DNA of 64,000 nucleotides from Membranipora membranacea (Eukaryota > Bryozoa > Gymnolaemata > Cheilostomatida > Membraniporidae): NCBI GenBank assembly GCA_914767715.1, contig OU612069.1, positions 6,448,001-6,512,000 of the forward strand. The letters are read 5' to 3'. Made by a program: the position numbers and the translations under genes. Positions 54,141 through 64,000 of the stretch are shown here, in pieces. Every line of letters starts with the position of its first letter. Position 1 is the first letter of the stretch. The notes under the pieces were generated by a model. That model was not told where the DNA came from. It worked only from the letters and a program-made list of their open reading frames with translations, and did not search any database.

Positions 54141-55229
54141 AAATTTATTTAGTATTCTGTTAACATTTGGCTAACATTGTGTAAAAAATGATAGGCTTGG
54201 GTTATTGTCTAAAAGGTTACGGAATGATAGTCAGAATGTTCAGATTCTGTTATAACAGAATCTTTAGATCTGAGTAATTGTCAAATTTTATTTTTAACGT
54301 GATGATAACTTCATTATGTAATGACAAGAAAACAGCTCATAATTAGCGCTTGAATGATGTCATGATAATGCTATAAAATAGCATTTCATTCTATTTCCAG
54401 TACTAAACTTTCTTATCTTTTTCCCTTATTTTCATAAGTTTTTGCATCATTTTAATTGAATGCCCCATTCATCATCAGTTATTACAATACATTTTGTTCT
54501 TATTAAGTAGTTATTAATAAAATGCAGAATTATTACACGATGATTCGTAAATTTATCTTTCAAAATTTCATGATCTTATAAAGTTGCACGCTACTTGTCA
54601 TTGATACAGAGTTATAAGATATAATTTTGATTTAAGTCTTCACAATTAAAAAATATGTATGTAATAAAATGGCAATGTTGCCAAAATGCTAACAAAATTC
54701 ATAACATTTTTATAACACGACAATCGCTGTCACCTGGCGTTTATGTAACGTTATAAAATAATGCTCTCATGATGTCGGGAAACAACTGTTTGAGTATGCC
54801 CTGACCAGTATGAAAGATAATGACTGTTGTTGAATATAGAAATTTGTTCAAAGTGACACTTAATTATCCTGCCTTCTTTTGTAACCAAGAGTACAGCTTT
54901 CTGTTATTTCTAGCTATTTGTGACTTATCTTTTTGTGTACAATTTTCCTTGGTCGAATCAGTGTTGGCTCAGATGGCGATCTGAGCCAACACATATTATT
55001 TTTGTGGATGCGGATTATCAAACCCATATTGGATCAATAACTTGTTACTGTATTAGGCATGCCATCACAATTATAATCAGTTGATATAACCAGTTGATAT
55101 ACAGTTGATCACGTATACACAATGGTCACATAATAAATGTACACGCTCCAACAACAAATCAAACAGCTTTATTTATAAACAACCAACAAAACACAAAATA
55201 AACACCTATCAGATTTAGATTTTGCTATC
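54141..55229. other. AT-rich stretch with an inverted piece of repeat copy 1
   Basis: 54330-54380 (ACAGCTCATAATTAGCGCTT and following) is an inverted match to about 29650-29730 of copy 1. The rest is AT-rich and unassigned. No gene found. Confidence 0.45.
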
Positions 55230-56720
55230 TGAATATATTTGAGTTTCCTTTTAATGCAAGTATCGGAGGAGATAATAGTAACCATAAATCAATTGAATTG
55301 CAATCTGACGTTTCAGATATGAATAAGTATTAATGGTGTTGCAAGTTATGCAATTCAATTTATCAATTGATAGTGACATTTCACTCCATCCATTAAAGAT
55401 ATGGAACATTGACTAGCCTTTGCTTCTGACTGGTATAATTGTTACTCAATGCATCAAAGACGGATGTTATGACCTTGTCCTATTTCGATATTGATTTTAT
55501 TTTCTCAAACTTATCTTTCAGGGCATGTCCTTCAAGCAGACTGACAAACTAAAACATAAAGCAATTTGAGAAAAATGAGATAAATGTATGTAAATTAAAT
55601 CCAATGTCAATGAGATTGAACAAAACCTAACCCAATTGGAACAAACTTTGAGAGAAATCGTAAGTGTTTGATAGAACGTTAGCTGCAGTCGTGTAGGCAG
55701 GGTATATAAAACCAAAGATTGAATATTCCACTCCATTTCTTCATTGCTCTAATGAATATATTTAAAGTAGTCCTAAGAGTCGATAACAGATGCTTAAACA
55801 TCATAAATCTAAATTGACATAAACCTGAGACAAGACAAAGGCATATCAATTCCAATTTCAAGTGGTACCATTACTTATACCTCAACAGTTTTAAAATGCA
55901 TATAAGTGATGATGGAATAATTGTTTGAATTAAGGTTGTATCCCTAACCATGTGGATTTATAATTTTTAGGTGGACCTGTGGCCGTTTTTTGAGATTATT
56001 GTAATGTTGTAAGTCCGGAAACCCAATTCAGCCAATTGAAGGCGATAATTTGGCTTATATTCAAATTGTGTAGCTTTCTGGATGGTCATAACCTTTGTGT
56101 GTGATGCTACCATGGTTATGATAATTGTCTATACATTTTTCGTTTCTTTCATTCGAGCTTTTGAGCAGGAAATCTGAGAGTAGCCACATCTTTGCGTCTT
56201 GATATTGAATATCTTTCACAGAACAAGAAGTTTCTAGTGATGCAAGTTAGGTGATTTAGATGTGAAACTCAATCTATGATTGCTGACTAAATAATATGTA
56301 TACTTATATAGAATATGTAAATATAAATGCTTAATTAAACTTGTTTTCTACAGACGCATGTTATGCGATTCAATTCAATAATCCATAGTGACATTTAACT
56401 CAATCCATAAGAAGTGTGGAATATTCACTAGCCTTTGCTTCTGACTGGTATAATTGTGATGCATTGATACTCGATGCATCAATGACAGATGTTCTGACAG
56501 TCTCCTATATTGATTTTGAGTTGATTTTCTCTAACTAATTTTTCAAGGCATGTTGTCCTCAAATTCTTTGAAAAATTTATATATTTAGGAGTAATTTTAG
56601 ATAGAAGTATGAGTTTTAAATCCCATGTCAATGAGATTAAACAAAACCTAACCCAGTCATAGCAAACTGAAAGAGAAATCACCATACTCAGAGGGAACAA
56701 ACTAATCGTCTGATATACTG
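55230..56720 (+). mobile_element. Decayed LINE remnants (second set)
   Basis: Matches 44090-45860 and 42840-43150. RT-palm remnants of the type SDWYNCxxLxLxAS lie at about 55420 (with an internal deletion) and 56430, followed at 56575-56640 by the YLGV-type segment (YLGVILDRSMSFKSHVNEIK). All frames are broken. Confidence 0.6.
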
Positions 56721-56724
56721 CTGT

Positions 56725-56798
56725 TGCAATCATCTGACTCACCTGTCAGAAAGGCTGGTCAAGCCACAGTCCCAAGCCTTTATAATCTTCAATGATTG
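56725..56798 (-). pseudogene. Truncated duplicate of the LRR exon
   Basis: The minus strand reads QIQSLKIIKAWDCGLTSLSD and then AG|GTGAGTCAG, matching the last 20 codons of the LRR exon at 43775-43835 including its donor. Upstream (at about 56798) it breaks into sequence belonging to repeat copy 5 (GCAGCAGGTTCACATTT). The remaining frame is open, but it has no acceptor, so it is an exon relic. Confidence 0.8.
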
Positions 56799-56814
56799 AA
56801 TTTGGTTGCAGCAG

Positions 56815-59800
56815 GTTCACATTTAGCCCTAATCTGAGAAAACCTGATTGTCAAAATGATCAACATTGAAAATGAATTATGGTGATCTATTAATAATATT
56901 AGTAAAATTAGTAATTGAAAGATCATTGAACTGAGGAAATTGTAAGTTTGATAGGCCACATAATCATGAAAACATCGTCATTTCGCTCAATTTTCCAGTA
57001 ACAAAGTTCTATTATTCAATGGTAATCAGCTATATTAAGTTATTTTTACAGGATAATACACCCTTGGCATCGTAAGTTTTAACATGATTTTACTTGATAG
57101 AGTTGAAAGTCTCAGATTATCACTATCAAAAAACTTGTCTTATTGACTTACTGTACAAATTTTATTTTTATATTAAATTGGTACAGAGTTGATTTATTAT
57201 TACATGAGGTGATGAGGATTATTTAATTTGCTAAATATAGTCTCATCATACTGCATTTTTGTTCTGGTTGATTTTCTTGCTAATTGCCAAAAATAGATAT
57301 ATTTAATGAAATTAATATTATGCCTTATTGATAACTTCCCTCATACTAGGAAAGGTTGCTCAAACATAATAAAATGATAATAATAACAATAATGAACATT
57401 TAAATGATAATAATAATGATATATGTTTGTATTATAAACGTGTATCTTATTGGAGTAATAAGTATTGCCCTCATGTTAATGGAAGAAGACAACTCAATAG
57501 AGCCATCAAGTTGTAAGGTCATTGATACAATATCAGATAGTTATTTTGTATCAAGTTTGCCCTGTATACTTAACAGAGTTTGAAAAGGTTACAGTCCACT
57601 AGATCTAGGATAGGCATGATGTATTCCATCCCATAGAAAGCTAAGTAAAGTAGATATTTCATGTCAGCTTGGAAAAGCTCCATTGGGGTATGTACTGAAA
57701 TGCCGATAAACTGCAAACCCAATATTAGGAGCATAGAGCACCATTGGAAAGTGCTGCTTTGCACCCTCAAGGATTATTACCTTCGCTATATTATTTATAG
57801 ATCAGTTTTTGAGAATTGGCACCGGTTTTTTAATATTTCAGATAGTTTAAATGACACACAATATTATATCATGCCTAATTTAAATTCGGTAAATTGCAAT
57901 TCAAATCTGTATGCAGCATTACTTTGAAGAGTATTAAGAAATCATATCATTTGCTGGTGTCTTGCTGAACATTGTTCCGGTATGTTGTTAAATATCTTCC
58001 AAAATACTATTCCTGAGGTGGTATCGAAACATTGCGGCAGCAGAAATCATATCCCGTTACACTCATGCTATTGGTTGAGAGGACAATCCAACGCTCTCAT
58101 ATTATTGGAATGAGAACTGACACCATTTTGATGAGAGAAAGTTCTGAACGTTGTGACAGTCTTATGAAAAAACATTACCACAATGCATCTCATTTTAAAC
58201 ATCATCGGTGGCTATGAGGTGGTTTTCCCAGCATTATAAAACAAACTTCATGAGATGATCATAAAATAATGCTGTTGTGATAGAAGAACTGTGATGCTAT
58301 AACACTGTTAAAATTGAATACATTTTGATAGCATGATCATAACATCATTAAAGTTCTAATTATAAGCTGTTTTCTCGCAATTAACAGTGATGTATCATGT
58401 CAAAAATAATGTTTGACTAATACTTAGAACCAAAGATTCTGCCATAACTGACTCCGAACATTGTGAATACCATTCTGTATCCTATTAGACCATAACCCAA
58501 TCCCATCATTTACACACCATGTAATACTTGATAAATTTGTATGCAAAACGTTGTTACATTGTTCACCGTTTGCTGGGTTTTTGACCTTCATTTGTAACAA
58601 GAAGTCAAACAGTTTTTAGGTTATGGAATATAGGGATCACAAAAATTCCAAGGGATCAATATTTTATTAGCATTTATAAACTTGGATTGTCAGCTTTGTG
58701 ATAGGTAAACTATAAAGAATAATCCCTTTTCTTTTATATCTACTGGTAGGAACATACAACAATTATATTCAACAAACTGCTCACATGGATTTGTAAATAA
58801 AAGGCAATATCTCCTTGTCTAGCATACTCTGCAAGTCCTCATCGAAAAAGAAATAAAACTGCCGACACAGGTCTCCAAAATTTTAATTTACACTTTTGCT
58901 TTTACATTGTACTAATCACAGTCACGTAGATATGTTGATATTTGGTTGTTTGACTGATCTAAATACAACAGCTTTATTTTCAGTTTTAACGCTTTGTATA
59001 TTTGGTATTTATTGCAGGTCATTGCCATCATCTTAAGGGCAAATCTTCCACCTTTACCATTTAAATATTTACAAACATATTCAACTGTCAACAAATAGTC
59101 CATTTAAATAGTGAAAGTGAAATAATATTTGAAAGAGTTCAACAAAGTTGCCACCTCTATAAATGGGGTGCAATCATAGACTTGATTATAAACCTAGACA
59201 TGACACAATATGGATATTGAGGCACAGAGGGACTTAATTGTGGGCAAAGTAACGTCATTGGAAGGTGTAGAAGCAATGATGTGATCATTGATTTTCTGTC
59301 CACAATCCAGGTTTATTGTTCATAACTCGATCAATTTGATCGGATTTTGAGTTTGAAAATTACAATAGATTTAGCAGCTTATCTCATCTACGGCTAAACA
59401 AATTTTGAACTCAGTGATTTCTATGGATTTTGTAGTTCAATAGCTGTAGGAATCATCATCTGCTTATTTGTATAAATATTTAAACCAGAGTTGTTACCCC
59501 GCAAATTTGATATACGTATAGAAAGTATTTTGTTCTGCTAAACAAAATCCACAAGAAATTTAGCAGAATAGAAACAAACGACATTGGATATTCTAGTTTG
59601 TATCAACTGATGTGTCTTTGATTGAAAGGCCAGCAGTTTTGAATTCGACACCCTATACTAGAATTAAATGTAAATGCTAATTTCATGTATCCAATTTGGC
59701 CCTCAAATCTATTCCACACCGAGATATGGAAAGATAGTGATTTTGAAATAAAAGTGCAATGGGCAAAAAATTTTGCTAAACTGAACTAATACTAAGCAAA

Positions 59801-62800
59801 AGTAATGGCTAAAATTTCATGCAGCAGCAGTGAATTTTTGTCAATTGTAATTTTAATAACATCCGAAAATTAACAATTAATTTTTATTTTTATTCTGCAA
59901 GGGAAATTATTCTAAGAAGACAGGAGACACCTATACTTGTTTAGGGAACTAACTCAGAGTAGTTCTCACAAGATGATGTCTCAATAACAATAACAAGCCC
60001 AGGTGAGATCAACAATCGGGGTTTATGGTTATGGTTAATCTATCACATTGGGCCTATTTTAAAACTGGCAGTACACAGTATACAAAACGAGTAAGAAAAG
60101 TGTAATTAAGTGTTAACAGCTGAGAAGAAATGTGTTTCCCTGATCTGACAAAACACTAGAGTTTAGAAGTTATAAAATATTCCAACATAACGCAGTGGAA
60201 TTGCTGTGTGTGCCCCTGCGCGATGTTTGATGGTTGAGATACAATGCTTGGATGCTGCTTGAATTTGCTACTTTGTGACAGGGATTTGCGAGATCTAGTT
60301 TCTATTATCAGTGCTGATAGTGTTGCTTGATGCGTAAATTTGCTGTAAGGTTATGATCTGGGCAAGATATTGAAACTTGGTGGCCTGAATTTAGAAGAGG
60401 CAAGCTCAGAAGACTTGACAACTTACCTCATAGGTATTGAAAAAATTAAGAGCGTACTGTGATCAAATTAACCCCCACTTAGGTAAAATAATGAATAAAT
60501 CTGCCAGACCATGTTTTAGAATCCCAATATTTCTCTGCCATGTGGAGGTTTTTAAAATCACTGGTTCTTCTACCATACCTAGATACTCTTTATATTCTGC
60601 TTTCACAATTAAATATGGGTTTCATTTTCATATTACGAACAAAAATCTAAGTCGGCACTCGATACTCATAATCTGATATTATTAATATTGCATCATTGTA
60701 TTGTGCTGATTGTGAGGCCTCTATACAATTCAATCCCTCTCATTGTTTTAACTTTTCATAAACAAAAGGATCCTTTATATGCTAAGCCTGATTCTTTTCA
60801 ATAGAGGATAAATGTAGCATGTCAGCTTGCATCCAAAGTTTATATGAGAAATGCTGCATTAAATGAACGGAAAATACGATAGAGTGATACTAAATAATTC
60901 ATCCATCGGCAACGTCACAACTAGGTCACAAAACAAATTTAACGCTTCTAGCATTTGTAGAAGTGCACTTTAATCGCATCATCTGGTTAATAAAAGATAA
61001 TTTTTTGCCAACATTTCATCATGCTTTATGAAATTCATGATTTTTTGCATTAATTTGTGGATCAAATAGCAATTAAACCACCAAGCCTGGACATTAACTT
61101 TCAAACATTTTGTGATGGTCTATGCAACAAATTTTAAAAATGTAGGGGGAGATAAAGAGGAAACCATATAAGTCACTGAGAAGCAGAAATAACATCAAGT
61201 TGATAACAAGATGCTGCTATTTGTAAAGCAATTTTGAAACTCGAAATCCGATCGAAATTGATTGAGTTATGAACATAAAACCTGAATTGTTAACAGTAAA
61301 CCAATGATAATATCATTGCTTACTACACCTTCCAATGACGTTGAGTCGCCCACAATTGAGTGCCTTACTTCAGCTATATGTAGTGTCCTGTCTAGGTTTA
61401 TAATTAAGTCTATGGGTGCAATTGATTATGTTACAAAAATTAATAGAAATTTGTTATCATATTTAAATTAAGGCGCAATAGTCTAGTATTTACCCTGAAA
61501 TATACAGCCTATATACTGCTTATAAAGTTGGTCACAGCTTTAGAGTGTCACAATACACAAATTAGTAATATTTACTTCTAAACTTATCCGTGATAATTTA
61601 TAATCATTTAGTTGAGGGACAAAAAATAATTCTGCTAGATATTTTGTTATCACTCGCACATACAAATCGTCTGCAAATAAGTGTAGGTATACTTTTAATC
61701 TTTACCAGTAGGGGATGATCTAATGAAGTCATTTTCCGAACAATCAAGTAGGCCTATTGATATTTTCAATCTTGGAATATTTTTCCATAAGGTAATTGTT
61801 GTTATTATAATTACCTAACTACGGATTTTATTACCTCTTTTTATAAAATTAATACGGAATCTTCAAGTTGGGAGATGTGGGATGGAAGTCCACAAAAGTA
61901 TTTTGATATAGAAAAACAAATTATTGTGATATGGTTATTAAACTTTCAGTTAGAAGATGTGTCTTTGCCCATTTAAGCCTGCATTACAAGACTAAAATCC
62001 AATTTCTGCAGCACAATTGGAGAATTGAATTTGTAAGAAGTTCATTCCTAATTAAGCAATATGTTGGTGTAGACTTGTGAAACAGATAGGTGTGTGAACC
62101 TGATCTGTGCCGCCAAAAAAAATGAATTTCCAATGGTATTCATCGTATATATGTTGCAAATCGGTACATATTGAACTTAATTATTTTCAACAACTTGGAC
62201 TATGAGCATGTCTGCCAACATGTCTGACAAACAACAAAACCGTGGTAACAACAGTAATTATTTTGTCTTTTTGTCCTGTGACAGTAATTATTTTCTATTT
62301 TTGTTTTTGTAAATACTTTTTAGAGAGAAATTGCTGTAGTTTATATAATTAAGAAGGTGTAGCGGAACATCTGGCAGTTCAATGATTCAATAAAAAATCA
62401 AGCTGTGTTGATACCTTGAGTCGGTGTTGATTTTTATTTTTAAGCACTCACCACCAGGTAAGTGGCTGACAGGATACCCGACCGTCAGCCTCTGTCCATG
62501 CGGACACAGTTGTGGGGGACAACCTGTACTGGTACAGACGGAAGGGAAACTTGTTTTAATGAACAGACCAATTTTGCTGAACAGGCGGATAGTCAAAACG
62601 GAATGCCCAACTGCTTCAGCTTGATCTGAAGCCTTTACCGACTGGCCCCTAGTGCAATTACATTATTGCTCGCATGGTGCCTAGTTGACATTATGCTGAG
62701 AACAGCTTGAATTAAGAGATTGTATGTCCCCGTCAAAAGTCTTCATCCACAAGAAGAGATGTTAGTGCCCGTGTAAAATTTACACAAATTTCGAGCAGTC

Positions 62801-64000
62801 CAGTGCTCTAAATAGCAAGATTGCTCTTGTATGATGACTGTAACGACTAAATACTTTAAAACACCACCTGTATTACTGACCCTTATATGAACAGTCCTAA
62901 ATAGACCTAGATGAGCATGCATGCAATGACTGGTTCATGTTCTAGCTTGAATTTCAAAAACCAAGCATAGCAAGCAAGCATTTGCACATTTACTACACGG
63001 CACTTAGACGTACTTCTTGTGTTACACTTGTTTAGACAAAGAGGGGAATAAGTGACAATAAAAGCAGGTAATCCCATTATTATGTCATAAGACTGATCGG
63101 TGTAAACATCCCTCAATCTCTAGCCCACATTTGGTGATGCTCACTTCCTTTTGCCATTATTGATCTAAGCCAAGATCTTGCCAATTTGACGCTCATCGAA
63201 TTAAGTCACAATATATCGAAACAGTCTTTGTGTATACAGAAGCTTACTGTATTAGCCGAAAGAATACTGAAAAAAAGCGAAGGCTCTCAAAAATTATTGA
63301 TCCTACTAATCTGTGACTTTCCCTTGTACAGAGACAGCTAGAGCTTGATAGTTACATCATCCCAAAATGCTGCGGTGTTTCTTAGATCAATAAATCATTG
63401 ATATACAGGCAACTGAATAGAGTGTTATATTGTGGATTTAAGGTTGGTTGTATGATGAGATCGAAACAGTCTTTTAGAAACCAGTCTGCTCAAACACCTG
63501 TTTTCGCTTGACATACTCATTCGAGAACAAACTACTGCAGCCTTTTTAGCATTCCCGTTTAAGGAGAGCAAGGTGTGAAACTGCATAAAAATGACATAAA
63601 GAGGAAGCAATCGTATTTGAAAAATAGCCAGTCTTGTCTTTTCTCTTTACATGAGAGCTCCAATTCAGAATCGATCATTCAAACTTAATGTAGATGATCA
63701 ATTGAAATGTGTGCATGATAAATATTTGTAGAGTTTCCAAAAAATTATATATGCAAAAGGAAGTTATTAAATATTAAATCAAAATCGAGTTCCCAATTTT
63801 AGGTTTTTTTCAAAAGACAGTTAATCATATTTATCCCTGTTGTCAGGGAACACCACGGCCACTGGGATTTAATAAAAAATTGAAAAGCAATAAATCAAAT
63901 ACAGCATAGGTGCTCAATTAGTCTGTTTCCCAATCTTTTACAACTCAGATATTTCTGTCCAGTGACCACCAATGCATTATAAGTAACACCAAACAATACT
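56815..64000 (+). repeat. Long repeat unit, copy 5 (runs off the window)
   Basis: Collinear with copy 1 (28190-39400) but lacking the 31200-32105 block and the R2-type insertion. It also carries about 80 extra bp at about 59415-59495 and a displaced block at 63225-63462 that corresponds to 39555-39790. Anchors: CCGGTTTTTTAATATTTCAG (about 57824), CGGACACAGTTGTGGG (about 62501), CATGCATGCAATGACTGG (about 62916). Confidence 0.82.

Noticed and set aside
1-64000. CRISPR arrays, rRNA, tRNA or operon structure
   Set aside because: None seen; the regular 79-bp array is an exon-derived tandem repeat without spacers, and I found no tRNA-like box A/box B pairs.

Overview
The window is eukaryotic nuclear DNA from an animal. 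Genes are split by GT-AG introns, open frames of several kb are rare, introns are full of non-LTR retrotransposon debris, and there are no bacterial-style operons. The domain set (caspase, Roc-COR GTPase, leucine-rich repeats, PP1-docking motifs) points to a metazoan, most likely a marine invertebrate. I cannot fix the phylum from the sequence.

Layout. Positions 1-12,603 (+ strand) hold the 3' part of a large gene, with 11 coding exons whose phases all match. It encodes at least 1,928 residues of mostly disordered, basic, S/T-rich protein with an RVSF and a SILK PP1-docking motif. It resembles the C-terminal half of RIF1, but that identity is tentative. Positions 12,604-22,647 are intergenic, between two convergent genes. 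This stretch carries a nested palindromic foldback/MITE cluster (13,394-14,093) and a nearly full-length LINE (about 16.3-21.3 kb) with an ORF1 broken by one frameshift and an intact ORF2. Positions 22,648-43,915 (- strand) hold the 3' part of a second gene: ten coding exons join in phase to give 1,112 residues of LRR - Roc GTPase - COR - linker - caspase. All the caspase hallmarks are present (SHG histidine, QACxG cysteine, and both S1-pocket arginines as far as can be judged by eye). This ROCO-caspase fusion is the most notable system in the window.

The Roc-COR exon and the preceding LRR exon are separated by a 16.4-kb intron (27,414-43,774). From there to the window end I see no further secure exon. 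That half of the window is a same-orientation array of at least five diverged copies of a multi-kb non-coding unit. It is interleaved with decayed LINE pieces, an R2/NeSL-type endonuclease fragment with a clear target-site duplication, a second LINE fragment, and a truncated copy of the LRR exon itself. The duplicate copies serve as empty-site controls for the insertions.

Other points of interest are three intact 60-nt, phase-2 mini-exon-like units in a 79-bp tandem array in the first gene, and an apparent in-frame TAG in that gene that is best read as the 3' splice site of a 63-nt intron. All exon joins are inferred from open frames, splice consensus and phase. None was checked against transcripts.
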